Of a DNA stretch of 64,000 nucleotides, positions 36,912 to 46,888 are shown piece after piece. The DNA is taken from the NCBI RefSeq assembly GCF_019139675.1, contig NZ_CP077077.1, positions 4,092,001 to 4,156,000 on the forward strand, read 5' to 3'. A program made the position numbers and the translations under genes. The notes below the pieces were generated by a model. That model saw nothing but the letters and a program-made list of their open reading frames with translations, was not told the DNA's origin and ran no database searches. How positions within the stretch are numbered: position 1 is the stretch's first letter; each line of letters opens with the position of its first letter. The stretch is from Pseudomonas maumuensis. Lineage in GTDB: Bacteria; Pseudomonadota; Gammaproteobacteria; Pseudomonadales; Pseudomonadaceae.

Positions 36912-38393
36912 TCAGGCGATGTTCGCCAGCAGCTTTTCCCACTCCTTGTTTTCCTTCTTCGACACGCCGCCGAGCAGGTCGATGGCCTGGCGCAGACGGT
37001 AGCGTGTCAGGTCGGGGCCGAGGATTTCCATGGCATCGAGCACCGACACCGAGCTGGCCTGACCGGTGATGGCGGCGAACATCAGCGGCATGGCGTCGCG
37101 CAACTTGAGCTCAAGCGACTCGACCACGGCCTGGATGCAGGCGGTGATGCGGTCCTTTTCCCACTGGCGCAGGCTTTCCAGCTTCCACAGGATCAACTGC
37201 ATCACCTGGCGCACCTGGTCGGCCGACAGTTTCTTGCTCTCGAACAGCTTGGCGTCGAGCTTCAGCGCGCCTTCGAAGAAGAAGCCACCCAGCGGGGCGA
37301 CCTGGCTGAAGGTCTCGACCCGGCCCTGAACGTGCGGGGCGATCTTCATCATGTAGTCGCTGTTGAACGCCCACTTCTGCACGCGCGCGGCGAACTCTTC
37401 CACCGGCAGTTCACGCAGCCACTGGCCGTTGAGCCACGACAGCTTCTCGATGTCGAAAATCGGCCCGCCCAGGGAGATGCGCGACAGGTCGAAGTGTTCG
37501 ACCATCTCGGCCAGCGAGAACTTCTCGCGCTCATCCGGCATCGACCAGCCCATGCGGCCCAGGTAGTTGAGCATGGCTTCGGGCATGAAGCCCATGCGCT
37601 CGTAGAAGGTCACCGAGGTCGGGTTCTTGCGCTTGGACAGCTTGCTCTTGTCCGGGTTGCGCAGCAGCGGCATGTAGCACAGCTTGGGCTGCTCCCAGCC
37701 GAAGTACTCGTACAGCTTGATCAGCTTGGGCGCCGATGGCAGCCACTCTTCACCACGCAGCACATGGGTGATGCCCATCAGGTGGTCGTCGACCACGTTG
37801 GCCAGGAAGTACGTCGGCAGGCCATCGTTCTTCATCAGCACCTGCATGTCCATGCGATCCCATGGGATCTCGACATCGCCACGCAGCATGTCCGGGACCA
37901 CGCAGATGCCTTCGCTCGGCACCTTCATGCGGATCACGTGGGGCTCGCCAGCGGCCAGGCGGCGTTGCACTTCCTCATCGCTCAGCAGCAGGGCGCGGCC
38001 GTCATAGCGCGGGGTTTCGCCGCGGGCCATCTGCTCGGCACGCATCTGCTCCAGCTCTTCGGCGGTGCAGAAGCAGTAGAAGGCGTGGCCTGCATCGACC
38101 AGCTCCTTGGCATATTTGGCGTAGATCTCGCCGCGCTCGCTCTGCCGGTACGGGCCATGCGGGCCGCCGACGTCCGGGCCTTCGTTCCATTCGATGCCGA
38201 GCCAGCGCAGGGCGTCGAAGATCTGCTGCTCCGACTCGCGGGTGGAGCGCAACTGGTCGGTGTCTTCGATACGCAGGATGAACTCACCGCCGTGCTGCTT
38301 GGCGAAGCAGTAGTTGAACAGGGCGATGTAGGCGGTGCCGACATGGGGGTCGCCAGTGGGCGATGGCGCAATACGCGTGCGAACGGTGGTCAT
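36912..38393 (-). CDS. gltX: Glutamyl-tRNA synthetase
   Basis: This 493-residue class I synthetase charges tRNA-Glu. The HIGH-type motif is in [19 protein letters not shown] at the N-terminus. The KMSKS-type loop is [13 protein letters not shown]. The start at 38393 ([14 protein letters not shown]) was chosen over 38477 because the family starts there. Its location right next to three tRNA-Glu genes is functionally apt. Confidence 0.97.
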   Translation of the reverse strand: MTTVRTRIAPSPTGDPHVGTAYIALFNYCFAKQHGGEFILRIEDTDQLRSTRESEQQIFDALRWLGIEWNEGPDVGGPHGPYRQSERGEIYAKYAKELVDAGHAFYCFCTAEELEQMRAEQMARGETPRYDGRALLLSDEEVQRRLAAGEPHVIRMKVPSEGICVVPDMLRGDVEIPWDRMDMQVLMKNDGLPTYFLANVVDDHLMGITHVLRGEEWLPSAPKLIKLYEYFGWEQPKLCYMPLLRNPDKSKLSKRKNPTSVTFYERMGFMPEAMLNYLGRMGWSMPDEREKFSLAEMVEHFDLSRISLGGPIFDIEKLSWLNGQWLRELPVEEFAARVQKWAFNSDYMMKIAPHVQGRVETFSQVAPLGGFFFEGALKLDAKLFESKKLSADQVRQVMQLILWKLESLRQWEKDRITACIQAVVESLELKLRDAMPLMFAAITGQASSVSVLDAMEILGPDLTRYRLRQAIDLLGGVSKKENKEWEKLLANIA

Positions 38394-38536
38394 GGTGAGT
38401 CTCGAACGAAGAATGAAACAAAGGCCGGATGTTAGCAGGGAGCGGGCATCGGGCTCCAGCAATGGCGCTATCGTCACTTGTGACCTTGCTACCGGCAGCT
38501 GTTAAATTTACTTACAATTTCGCAACGAATACCCCC

Positions 38537-39592
38537 ATGCCTACCCCACTCAAACGCCGCTTACTGGTCTTCATCACCCTGGTGCTGCTGGTCGGCCTCG
38601 CCTTCCTGGCCCACTGGTATTTCAAGGGGCGCTTCTACGAGAGCACAGACAACGCCTATGTGCAGGGCGAAATCACACGTATCTCCAGCCAGTTGGGTGC
38701 GCGTATCGACGAGGTGCGTGTCGAGGACAACCAGCACGTGAGCAAAGGCGACGTGCTGGTGCGCCTGGAGGCCGCCGACTTCGAGCTGGCCGCCGAGCGT
38801 GCCCGCGCCGCCCTGGCCAGCCGTGAGGCCGAACTCGCCCAGGCACGCAGCCGCCTGACCCAGCAAGGCAGCCTGATCGCAGCGGGCCAGGCCCAAGTTG
38901 CCGCCAACCAGGCCACCCTCGACCGCTCACAATTGGACCTCAACCGCGCCCAGGCCCTGCGCAAACCTGGGTTCGTCTCCGAAGAGCGAGTGACAACCCT
39001 GTCGGCCGAAAGCCATGTCGCCCGCTCCCAGGTGGACAAGGCCCAGGCCGACCTCAAGGGCCAGCGCCAGCAGGTCGACGCCCTGGCCGCCGAACTCAAG
39101 CGCCTCGACGCACAGATCGCCAATGCCCACGCCGACCTGGCCCAGGCCGAGCTGAACCTGACCCGCTGCGAGATCCACGCGCCGATCAGCGGCACCATCG
39201 GCCAGCGCAACGCACGCAACGGCCAGGTGGTGCAGGCCGGCGCCTACCTGCTATCGATCGTCCCCGATGAGGACATCTGGGTACAAGCCAACTTCAAGGA
39301 AACCCAGATCGGCAGGATGCACCCCGGCCAACGCGCCGAGCTGGTGTTCGACAGCTACCCCGACACCCCGATCGAAGGCCGGGTCGACAGCCTGTTCGCC
39401 GCCTCCGGAGCACAGTTCAGCCTGCTGCCGCCGGACAACGCCACCGGCAACTTCACCAAGGTGGTGCAGCGCCTCCCGGTCAAGCTGACCTTCGCCGCGG
39501 ACAACCCGCTGCACGGTCGCATCCGCCCAGGCATGTCGGTTACCGTCACCGTCGACCTGCGTGGCGAAGACGACGACCAGCATGGCCGGTGA
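38537..39592 (+). CDS. Membrane-fusion (EmrA/HlyD-type) subunit of a multidrug efflux pump
   Basis: This 351-residue periplasmic adaptor starts MPTPLKRRLLVFITLVLLVG with one N-terminal anchor. The lipoyl half-motif STDNAYVQGEITRISSQLGA and its partner EIHAPISGTIGQRNARNGQV flank a long alpha-helical hairpin (residues ~85-180). The beta-barrel WVQANFKETQIGRMHPGQ follows. EmrA proteins bridge the inner-membrane pump and an outer-membrane channel. The next gene overlaps by eleven bases and encodes the pump. No outer-membrane factor or regulator gene is adjacent. Confidence 0.92.
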   Translation: MPTPLKRRLLVFITLVLLVGLAFLAHWYFKGRFYESTDNAYVQGEITRISSQLGARIDEVRVEDNQHVSKGDVLVRLEAADFELAAERARAALASREAELAQARSRLTQQGSLIAAGQAQVAANQATLDRSQLDLNRAQALRKPGFVSEERVTTLSAESHVARSQVDKAQADLKGQRQQVDALAAELKRLDAQIANAHADLAQAELNLTRCEIHAPISGTIGQRNARNGQVVQAGAYLLSIVPDEDIWVQANFKETQIGRMHPGQRAELVFDSYPDTPIEGRVDSLFAASGAQFSLLPPDNATGNFTKVVQRLPVKLTFAADNPLHGRIRPGMSVTVTVDLRGEDDDQHGR

Positions 39593-41132
39593 CACGCTCC
39601 TGCGCCCCACCGCCGAGCCAACCCGACGCGACTGGATCGCGGTGATGAGCGTGATGCTCGGCGCCTTCATGGCGGTGCTGGACATCCAGATCACCAACTC
39701 CTCGCTAAAGGACATCCAGGGCGCGCTGTCGGCGACCCTGGAGGAAGGCTCGTGGATCTCCACCTCCTACCTGGTGGCCGAGATCATCATGATCCCGCTG
39801 ACCGCCTGGCTGGTGCAGCTGCTCTCGGCCCGACGCCTGGCGGTGTGGGTGTCGCTGGGCTTCCTGCTGTCGTCGCTGTTGTGCTCGATGGCCTGGAACC
39901 TCGAGAGCATGATCGTGTTCCGCGCCCTGCAGGGCTTCACCGGCGGCGCGCTGATCCCGCTGGCCTTCACCCTGACGCTCATCAAGCTACCCGAGCATCA
40001 CCGCGCCAAGGGCATGGCCATGTTTGCCATGACCGCCACCTTCGCCCCGTCCATCGGCCCGGCCCTGGGCGGCTGGCTGACCGAGAACTGGGGCTGGGAA
40101 TACATCTTCTACATCAACATCCCGCCGGGGCTGCTGATGATCGCCGGGCTGCTCTACGGGCTGGAGAAGAAGGAAGCGCACTGGGAACTGCTCAAGAGCA
40201 CCGACTACGCCGGCATCGTCACCCTCGGCCTGGGCCTGGGTTGCCTGCAGGTGTTTCTCGAGGAAGGCCATCGCAAGGACTGGCTGGAGTCGAGCCTGAT
40301 CGTCAGCCTGGGCACCGTCGCCCTGCTCGCCCTGATCCTGTTCGTGATCCTGCAGTTCTCCCGGCCGCACCCGTTGATCAACCTGCGCATCCTCGGCAAC
40401 CGCAACTTCGGCCTGTCGAGCGTCGCCAGCCTGGGCATGGGCGTCGGCCTGTATGGTTCGATCTACCTGCTGCCGCTCTATCTGGCGCAGGTGCAGGGCT
40501 ACAACGCCCTGCAGATCGGCAAGGTGATCATGTGGATGGGCGTACCGCAGCTGTTCCTGATCCCGCTGGTGCCGCAACTGATGAAGGTGATCCCGCCCAA
40601 GGTGCTGTGCGCCCTGGGCTTCTGCCTGTTCGGCGCGGCCAGTTTCGGCTCCGGCGTGCTCAACCCGGATTTTGCCGGCCCGCAGTTCAACCAGATCCAG
40701 GTAATCCGCGCCCTCGGCCAGCCGATGATCATGGTGACCATCTCGCTGATCGCCACGGCTTACATCCAGCCGCAGGATGCGGGGTCGGCTTCAAGCCTGT
40801 TCAACATCCTGCGCAACCTGGGTGGCGCCATCGGCATCGCCCTGCTGGCGACGCTGCTGGATGCACGGACCAAAGTGTATTTCGACTATTTGCGCGAGGC
40901 GGTGGTGCCGAACAATCCGCAGGTCGCCGAACGCCTGGCGCAACTGGCCGAACGCCTGGGCAGCGACAATGCGGCACTGGGCAAGCTGTCGGAAATCACC
41001 CACCAGCAGGCCCTGATCATGGCCTACAACGATGCCTTCCACTTCGTCGGCACCGGCCTGGTGGTGAGCATGCTGGCGGTGCTGTTGACGCGTAAGCTGC
41101 CGCAGGGGTTGAAAGCCGGAGAAGCACATTGA
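39582..41132 (+). CDS. MFS drug:H+ antiporter, EmrB/QacA (DHA2) family
   Basis: This 516-residue protein has about 14 membrane helices. The motif GAFMAVLDIQITNSSLKDI in helix 1 is characteristic of EmrB-type DHA2 pumps. Motif C-like GPALGGWLTENWGW and the loop EHHRAKGMAMF follow. The start at ATG 39582 lies within the 3' end of the adaptor gene, so the two are coupled; a GTG at 39561 is also in frame. Drugs exported cannot be told from sequence. Confidence 0.92.
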   Translation: MAGDTLLRPTAEPTRRDWIAVMSVMLGAFMAVLDIQITNSSLKDIQGALSATLEEGSWISTSYLVAEIIMIPLTAWLVQLLSARRLAVWVSLGFLLSSLLCSMAWNLESMIVFRALQGFTGGALIPLAFTLTLIKLPEHHRAKGMAMFAMTATFAPSIGPALGGWLTENWGWEYIFYINIPPGLLMIAGLLYGLEKKEAHWELLKSTDYAGIVTLGLGLGCLQVFLEEGHRKDWLESSLIVSLGTVALLALILFVILQFSRPHPLINLRILGNRNFGLSSVASLGMGVGLYGSIYLLPLYLAQVQGYNALQIGKVIMWMGVPQLFLIPLVPQLMKVIPPKVLCALGFCLFGAASFGSGVLNPDFAGPQFNQIQVIRALGQPMIMVTISLIATAYIQPQDAGSASSLFNILRNLGGAIGIALLATLLDARTKVYFDYLREAVVPNNPQVAERLAQLAERLGSDNAALGKLSEITHQQALIMAYNDAFHFVGTGLVVSMLAVLLTRKLPQGLKAGEAH

Positions 41133-41133
41133 G

Positions 41134-41262
41134 GGGGTGCTACCCGCCCCATCGCCGGCAAGCCGGCTCCCACACCGACCGCGTCGATTTCAAGGTATTT
41201 ACCCAAACTTGCGCAAACCCTGTGGGAGCCGGCTTGCCGGCGAATGGGCTGCGAAGCAGCTC
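41134..41262. repeat. REP pair between the EmrB-type pump and uvrB
   Basis: ATCGCCGGCAAGCCGGCTCC near 41151 and the inverted TGTGGGAGCCGGCTTGCCGG at 41221 form a head-to-head REP pair about 50 bases apart. The two genes converge on it, so a bidirectional terminator role is likely. Confidence 0.8.
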
Positions 41263-41293
41263 CTGTCTCCCACAGAGGTAACACCCTGATCCA

Positions 41294-43309
41294 TCAACTG
41301 GCCAGCAAGCGCTCGCGCAACTGTCCGATCTCGTCGCGCAACTGCGCCGCCGCCTCGAACTCCAGGTCGCGGGCGAACTGGAACATCTTCTCTTCCAGTT
41401 GCTTGATGCGCTTGGTGATCTGCGCCGGGGTCTGCAGCTCGACCTCGTAGCGCCCGGCCTCCTCCGCCGCCTTGGCCATGCCCTTGCGCTTCTTGCTGCG
41501 GGCTCCAGGCACGGTGGCGCCTTCGAGGATGTCGGTGATGTCCTTGACCACGCCCTTGGGCACGATGCCGTTGGCTTGGTTGAAGGCGACCTGCTTCTCG
41601 CGGCGCCGCTCGGTCTCGTCGATGGCGCGCTGCATGGAGCCGGTGATGTTGTCGGCGTAGAGAATCGCCCTGCCGTTGAGGTTACGCGCGGCGCGGCCGA
41701 TGGTCTGGATCAGCGAACGCTCCGAACGCAGGAAACCCTCCTTGTCGGCGTCGAGGATCGCCACTAGCGACACCTCGGGCATGTCCAGGCCCTCGCGCAG
41801 CAGGTTGATCCCCACCAGCACGTCGAAGGTACCCAGGCGCAGGTCGCGGATGATCTCCACGCGCTCGACGGTGTCGATGTCCGAGTGCAGGTAGCGCACC
41901 CGTACATCGTGGTCGGCCAGGTAGTCGGTGAGGTCCTCGGCCATGCGCTTGGTCAGCGTGGTGGCCAGCACCCGCTCGCCCAGGGCGACGCGCTTGCCGA
42001 TCTCCGAGAGCAGGTCGTCGACCTGGGTCAGCGCCGGCCGCACCTCGACCTGCGGGTCGACCAGGCCGGTGGGCCGCACCACCTGCTCCACCACCCGCCC
42101 GGCGTGCTCGGCCTCGTAGGGGCCGGGGGTGGCCGAGACGAAGATGGTCTGCGGGCTGACCGCCTCCCATTCATCGAAACGCATGGGCCGGTTGTCCAGT
42201 GCCGACGGCAGGCGGAAGCCGTACTCCACCAGGGTTTCCTTGCGCGAACGGTCGCCCTTGTACATGGCGCCGACCTGCGGAACGCTGACGTGGGATTCGT
42301 CGATCACCAGCAGCGCGTCATCCGGCAGGTAGTCGTAGAGCGTGGGCGGCGGCGCGCCGGCCGGGCGGCCGGAGAGGTAGCGCGAGTAGTTCTCGATGCC
42401 GTTGCAGTAGCCCAGCTCGAGGATCATCTCCAGGTCGAAACGGGTACGCTGCTCCAGGCGCTGCGCCTCGACCAGCTTGTTGCTCGCGTTCAGGTACTCG
42501 AGGCGCTGCTTGAGCTCCTCCTTGATGCCGTCCACTGCCTCGACCAGGGTTTCCCGCGGGGTCACGTAGTGGCTCTTGGGGTAGAAGGTGAACCTTGGCA
42601 GCTTGCGGATGACCTCGCCAGTGAGCGGGTCGAAGGCGGCGATGTTCTCCACTTCGTCGTCGAACAGCTCGATGCGGATGGCCTCGAGGTCCGATTCGGC
42701 CGGGAAGATGTCGATCACGTCGCCGCGCACGCGGAAGGTGGCGCGGGCGAAGTCCATCTCGTTACGGGTGTATTGCAGGTCGGCCAGGCGGCGCAACAGG
42801 GCGCGCTGGTCGAGCTTGTCGCCACGGTCGACGTGCAGGACCATCTTCAGGTACGTCTCGGGGCTGCCCAGGCCGTAGATGCACGACACGGTGGTGACGA
42901 TGATCGCGTCGCGCCGCTCCAGCAGCGCCTTGGTCGCCGACAGGCGCATCTGTTCGATATGGTCGTTGATCGAGGCGTCCTTCTCGATGAACGTATCCGA
43001 CGACGGCACGTAGGCTTCCGGCTGGTAGTAGTCGTAATAGGAGACGAAATATTCGACGGCGTTGTTCGGGAAGAATGCCTTGAACTCGCCGTACAGCTGG
43101 GCGGCCAGGGTCTTGTTCGGCGCCAGCACCATGGTCGGGCGCTGCACCTGCTGGATTACGTTGGCGATACTGAAGGTCTTGCCCGAGCCGGTCACCCCGA
43201 GCAGGGTCTGGTGCGAAAGGCCGGCGTCGATGCCCTCGACCATCTGGCGAATGGCCTCGGGCTGATCGCCGGCCGGCTGGAAGCGGGTGACGAGCTGGAA
43301 CTCGGACAT
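41294..43309 (-). CDS. uvrB: Excinuclease ABC subunit B
   Basis: This 671-residue DNA repair helicase has the P-loop [13 protein letters not shown]. The beta-hairpin region is [20 protein letters not shown]. Helicase motifs include [13 protein letters not shown] and [10 protein letters not shown]. The C-terminal UVR motif ([20 protein letters not shown]) contacts UvrA and UvrC. UvrB verifies damage and loads UvrC in nucleotide excision repair. A LexA-like box sits 27 bases before the start. Confidence 0.97.
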   Translation of the reverse strand: MSEFQLVTRFQPAGDQPEAIRQMVEGIDAGLSHQTLLGVTGSGKTFSIANVIQQVQRPTMVLAPNKTLAAQLYGEFKAFFPNNAVEYFVSYYDYYQPEAYVPSSDTFIEKDASINDHIEQMRLSATKALLERRDAIIVTTVSCIYGLGSPETYLKMVLHVDRGDKLDQRALLRRLADLQYTRNEMDFARATFRVRGDVIDIFPAESDLEAIRIELFDDEVENIAAFDPLTGEVIRKLPRFTFYPKSHYVTPRETLVEAVDGIKEELKQRLEYLNASNKLVEAQRLEQRTRFDLEMILELGYCNGIENYSRYLSGRPAGAPPPTLYDYLPDDALLVIDESHVSVPQVGAMYKGDRSRKETLVEYGFRLPSALDNRPMRFDEWEAVSPQTIFVSATPGPYEAEHAGRVVEQVVRPTGLVDPQVEVRPALTQVDDLLSEIGKRVALGERVLATTLTKRMAEDLTDYLADHDVRVRYLHSDIDTVERVEIIRDLRLGTFDVLVGINLLREGLDMPEVSLVAILDADKEGFLRSERSLIQTIGRAARNLNGRAILYADNITGSMQRAIDETERRREKQVAFNQANGIVPKGVVKDITDILEGATVPGARSKKRKGMAKAAEEAGRYEVELQTPAQITKRIKQLEEKMFQFARDLEFEAAAQLRDEIGQLRERLLAS

Positions 43310-43335
43310 GACGGACCTCGTGGATGTCGCGGCAA

Positions 43336-43351
43336 CTGTAAATTTAGCCAG
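43336..43351. promoter_or_regulatory. Candidate LexA (SOS) box upstream of uvrB
   Basis: CTGTAAATTTAGCCAG fits the CTG-N10-CAG frame with CTGT at one end and an AT-rich core. It lies 27-42 bases before the uvrB ATG. One half-site is imperfect (CCAG rather than ACAG). Confidence 0.5.
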
Positions 43352-43429
43352 TAGTCTATACCCAAATGCGCCCTCGGGGCGCCAGATTCAAGTGCGGCCT
43401 TCGCCCCTTCAAGGCAATGGACCGGGCAA

Positions 43430-43446
43430 TTCGACCAATGGTCGAA
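43430..43446. promoter_or_regulatory. Perfect inverted repeat between uvrB and the aminotransferase gene
   Basis: TTCGACC and GGTCGAA flank a three-base spacer (AAT). It lies in the 288-bp divergent region, 64 bases upstream of a TATACT (43510-43515) that may be the -10 box of the aminotransferase gene. It may be an operator of an unknown regulator. The rest of the 43310-43597 gap shows only the LexA-like box. Confidence 0.4.
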
Positions 43447-43597
43447 AAATATTTGCGCAAACAGCCGGAAAAGCTGCGCCAGACTGTCGCAGTGACCGGT
43501 GGGTATCACTATACTGACTCCCCGTTTGCGCACCGCTTCAGTGCCTTCGGCTGGAGCGTGGCGACCCTATCACTCTCCTATCAGAGCCAAGGTAACA

Positions 43598-44794
43598 ATG
43601 AGCCTGTTTTCCGCTGTCGAGCTGGCACCCCGCGACCCTATCCTGGGCCTCAACGAAGCATTCAACGCCGACCCACGCACCGACAAGGTGAACCTGGGCG
43701 TGGGCGTCTACTGCAATGAGGAAGGCCGCATCCCGCTGCTGCGCGCGGTGATCGCAGCCGAGACCGCCCGTGCCGCCCAGCACGCCTCCCGCGGCTACCT
43801 GCCGATCGACGGCATCGCCCAGTACGACCAGGCCGTGCAGAAGCTGATCTTCGGCGCCGAATCGCCGTTGCTGGCCGCAGGCCGCGTGGTCACCGTGCAG
43901 GCCGTCGGCGGTACCGGCGCGCTGAAGATCGGCGCCGATTTCCTCAAGCGCCTGCAGCCGGGCGCCGTGGTCGCCATCAGCGACCCAAGCTGGGAAAACC
44001 ACCGCGCCCTGTTCGAGAGCGCCGGTTTCCCGGTACAGACCTACCGCTACTACGATGCCGCGAGCCAGGACGTCAACCGCGCCGGCATGCTCGAAGACCT
44101 GAACAGCCTGCCATCGGGCTCGGTCATCGTGCTGCACGCCTGCTGCCACAACCCGACCGGCGTCGACCTGTCGCTGGACGACTGGAAGAACGTGCTGGAA
44201 GTGGTCAAGGCCAAAGGCCACATCCCGTTCCTCGACATGGCCTACCAAGGCTTCGGTGCCGGCATCGACGAAGACGCCTTCGCCGTGCGCCTGTTCGCCG
44301 AATCGGGCCTGGAGTTCTTCGTCTCCAGCTCGTTCTCCAAGTCGTTCTCGCTGTACGGCGAGCGGGTCGGCGCATTGTCGATCGTCACCGCCTCGAAGGA
44401 CGAGAGCACCCGCGTGCTGTCGCAGGTCAAGCGGGTTATCCGCACCACCTACTCCAACCCGCCGACCCACGGCGCCAGCATCGTCGCCGCGGTGCTCAAC
44501 AGCCCTGAGCTGCGCCAGATGTGGGAAACCGAACTGGCCGAAATGCGCGAGCGTATCCACGGCATGCGCAAGCAGATGGTCGAGCTGCTGGCCGAGTACG
44601 GCGCCAAGCGTGACTTCAGTTTCGTCGGCCGCCAGTGCGGCATGTTCTCCTACTCGGGCCTGACCGTTGAGCAAGTGGCACGCCTGAAGAACGAGTTCGG
44701 CATCTACGCGCTGGACACCGGCCGCATTGCGGTCGCCGCGCTGAACCAGAGCAACATCCACGTGGTCACCAAGGCCATCGTAGAAGTGCTGTAA
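43598..44794 (+). CDS. Aromatic/aspartate aminotransferase
   Basis: This 398-residue class I PLP aminotransferase of the AspC/TyrB subgroup starts MSLFSAVELAPRDPILGLNE. The PLP lysine lies in FFVSSSFSKSFSLYGERVG. HACCHNPTGVD and the substrate Arg region near the C-terminus (FGIYALDTGRIAVAALNQ) fit. It transfers amino groups between glutamate and aromatic or aspartate keto acids; tyrB is a plausible symbol but the preference cannot be read. The start at 43598 follows family members. Confidence 0.93.
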   Translation: MSLFSAVELAPRDPILGLNEAFNADPRTDKVNLGVGVYCNEEGRIPLLRAVIAAETARAAQHASRGYLPIDGIAQYDQAVQKLIFGAESPLLAAGRVVTVQAVGGTGALKIGADFLKRLQPGAVVAISDPSWENHRALFESAGFPVQTYRYYDAASQDVNRAGMLEDLNSLPSGSVIVLHACCHNPTGVDLSLDDWKNVLEVVKAKGHIPFLDMAYQGFGAGIDEDAFAVRLFAESGLEFFVSSSFSKSFSLYGERVGALSIVTASKDESTRVLSQVKRVIRTTYSNPPTHGASIVAAVLNSPELRQMWETELAEMRERIHGMRKQMVELLAEYGAKRDFSFVGRQCGMFSYSGLTVEQVARLKNEFGIYALDTGRIAVAALNQSNIHVVTKAIVEVL

Positions 44795-44817
44795 CTGCTT
44801 GATTGTCTAGGGGAAGC

Positions 44818-44845
44818 TTGACTTCCCCCAGACACGCAGTAAGAT
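44818..44845 (+). promoter_or_regulatory. Promoter of tRNA-Asn
   Basis: TTGACT (44818-44823) and TAAGAT (44840-44845) are 16 bases apart, with start expected just before the tRNA at 44856. The -35 box overlaps a GGGGAAG/CTTCCCC stem-loop that may end the upstream aminotransferase transcript. Confidence 0.6.
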
Positions 44846-44855
44846 ACGCGCAGAT

Positions 44856-44931
44856 TCCGCGATAGCTCAGTCGGTAGAGCAAATGACTGTTAATCATTGG
44901 GTCCCTGGTTCGAGTCCAGGTCGCGGAGCCA
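44856..44931 (+). tRNA. tRNA-Asn (anticodon GUU)
   Basis: This is a 76-base cloverleaf with encoded CCA. The acceptor pairs TCCGCGA with TCGCGGA. The anticodon loop CTGTTAA gives GUU. The T arm has GGTTCGAGTCC. Confidence 0.96.
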
Positions 44932-44937
44932 AATACT

Positions 44938-44978
44938 GAAAACCTCCAGATGCGCAAGCACTGGAGGTTTTTTCTTTT
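44938..44978 (+). terminator. Terminator of tRNA-Asn
   Basis: AACCTCCAG pairs with CTGGAGGTT around a nine-base loop. A T-rich run (TTTTTCTTTT) follows. It begins seven bases after the tRNA. Confidence 0.85.
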
Positions 44979-45058
44979 CCGGACTCCGCGCTTGTTTTCC
45001 GACTGCCCTGGACTATCGTCTGCCTGCGCACCCCGCGCAGCAACGACAGGGAGTCAAC

Positions 45059-46303
45059 ATGGACACCGTTCGCAATGCCCAGCAAGCCGTGGAAGTGGTC
45101 GCCGATCAATCCATCCTCGCCGCACTGCAGAAGACGTTCGCGGTAGGCGGCTGCATCGTCGAAAATGCCACCGGCAAGGTGTTGAAGGCCATGCACAACA
45201 ATGTGCTGATGCCCTACCCCGAAAGCACCGCGCAACCGCCGTTCCTGCCCCATGACCCGACAGCCCACGGCGAACGCCAACTGGTGCAGTGGTACTACGA
45301 CAATCGCCAGGTCCTGAACCTGCCGCCGCCCAGCGCGCTCACCGTGGTGACCACCCTGGACCCTTGCGCGATGTGCGCGGGCTCGCTGCTGACCGCCGGC
45401 TTCAACGTAGCGGTCAGCGCCATCGACACCTATGCCGGGGTCAATTACAACAGCCAGTTCGATTTCCCGACTCTGCCGCCGGACGTACGCCAAAAAGCCC
45501 AGCAGACCTGGGGCTACTACGCGGTAGACACGCCTATTGATCGATCGTATCAAGGTTCGACAGGCCCCATTTTCGCGAAGGAAACCATCGACGCGCGAGT
45601 ATTCAGCCTGACCGGTTCGATCTTCGACGCCAGCGTCAACACGGTACGCGATGCGAGCAACAATAGCGGCCTACCGCCTGACGAGCTGAAGAACCCGGCA
45701 TCGCTGCCGGCCAACAGCGCGGTGCGCAAGGCATTGACCGAACTCAGCCCATGGGCATTGACGGTCAAGTTCGACGATCCACGCATGCCGGGCGCGGCCT
45801 TGGCCAAGCCACTGACGGAAACCGCTCACCATGCCGACACGATGAATGCCGTAGCTTTGCTGGATCCGTTCGGCAACCTGCTGGCCTGCCTTGGCGGCCA
45901 GGAAAAGCAGTCGCCCATTCGCACGGCGTTCATGGAAACCACACGCCGCTATGCCCTGATGCGCTGGCAGTTGATGAACAGCAACGACCCACTGGTCCGC
46001 GCGGAGGCGCAGCAGTACCTCACCCATCCCAAGTACGGTACGTTCGTCTTCCTGTACATTCCCGATCCGCGCACCAGTGAAGCAGTGATGACCTTCGGTG
46101 CGTATGGCTCGACCATGGAGGGGCCTGTGCCACAGTCGTTCCCGTCCAACCTGCAGTACGTGCTGCTGCACCCCGGGGTGACACCACAGGCCGTGGCGCA
46201 GCTGGCGCAGAAGCTACCGCCCTTCTACACCCAGAGCGTTCAAGTCGCCCCTAGCCAGGTGCTGGACGACGCCTTGATCCAGGCCGCGAAGAGCGCGCTG
46301 TAA
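45059..46303 (+). CDS. Cytidine-deaminase-superfamily protein with unknown C-terminal half
   Basis: This 414-residue protein has the zinc and catalytic signatures of the deaminase fold: AHGERQLVQWY (HGE in place of the usual HAE) near residues 69-79 and TLDPCAMCAGSLL (PCxxC) near 98-110. The spacing fits TadA/cytosine/guanine-type deaminases. The first 30 residues and the ~240 after residue 175 match nothing I recognise. No signal peptide or membrane helix was seen. The start has GGGAG six bases upstream. It begins 128 bases after tRNA-Asn and converges on a cupin gene. A base or nucleoside deaminase is likely, but substrate is unknown and a toxin or effector role is not excluded. Confidence 0.7.
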   Translation: MDTVRNAQQAVEVVADQSILAALQKTFAVGGCIVENATGKVLKAMHNNVLMPYPESTAQPPFLPHDPTAHGERQLVQWYYDNRQVLNLPPPSALTVVTTLDPCAMCAGSLLTAGFNVAVSAIDTYAGVNYNSQFDFPTLPPDVRQKAQQTWGYYAVDTPIDRSYQGSTGPIFAKETIDARVFSLTGSIFDASVNTVRDASNNSGLPPDELKNPASLPANSAVRKALTELSPWALTVKFDDPRMPGAALAKPLTETAHHADTMNAVALLDPFGNLLACLGGQEKQSPIRTAFMETTRRYALMRWQLMNSNDPLVRAEAQQYLTHPKYGTFVFLYIPDPRTSEAVMTFGAYGSTMEGPVPQSFPSNLQYVLLHPGVTPQAVAQLAQKLPPFYTQSVQVAPSQVLDDALIQAAKSAL

Positions 46304-46316
46304 TCCCCTCGGCCAC

Positions 46317-46730
46317 TCATTGGGACAGGGGTTCGGTCACTGGCCGCCCCTCGTCCACCAGGCTCCAGACCAGCAACTTTGCCGACTCGGTCTTGCTCGC
46401 ATTGCGCGAAACACTGTGGATGGTGCCTGGGGCCTCGTACCAGAACTCGCCGGTCTTGTAGGTCTTCTCAGGCTCGTCGTTGAGTTTGGAGGTTACCGCC
46501 CCTTCCAGCACATAGGCCATGACCGCTCCTGGATGCTGATGGGCGGGCGACGCCTGGCCGGGGCCATAACTGACCGTGAGCATCACGGCTTTCTTACCGG
46601 GAGCATTGGTGGGGAGCTGCTCTTGGAGAATCCTGACCTGGTCGGGCTTCTCGCCGTGGGCCCAGGTGGGCGACAACGGGGCGAGCAGGCCTAATGTCAG
46701 TAGGGCAATAGGTAGATGGATGGATCGCAT
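46317..46730 (-). CDS. Periplasmic cupin-domain protein
   Basis: This 137-residue protein has an N-terminal signal peptide (MRSIHLPIALLTLGLLAPLS ending near TWAHG). The single cupin domain has metal-binding residues in SPAHQHPGAVMAYVLEG and PGTIHSVSRN. The start at 46730 has an AGGAG upstream; the longer frame to 46787 would hide the signal peptide. Substrate unknown. It ends 13 bases from the convergent deaminase gene. Confidence 0.85.
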   Translation of the reverse strand: MRSIHLPIALLTLGLLAPLSPTWAHGEKPDQVRILQEQLPTNAPGKKAVMLTVSYGPGQASPAHQHPGAVMAYVLEGAVTSKLNDEPEKTYKTGEFWYEAPGTIHSVSRNASKTESAKLLVWSLVDEGRPVTEPLSQ

Positions 46731-46888
46731 CGGGTTTCTCCTGAGGGGTATCTGCCTGCAGGTTAAGCCCAGGGTTGTGCGGGGCAAATGGCCAATTCGC
46801 GGAAAAAACGGGAGGCCGATTGCCGGTTTATCGCTCGTTGCCGATATGAGTTGATTGCTGGTGTTTTGTTTCTGTAATGATACGGGTA

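Noticed and set aside
36642..38435. A 597-residue plus-strand frame opposite gltX
   Set aside because: It overlaps the tRNA promoter and lies antisense to GltX, with shadow-type composition.
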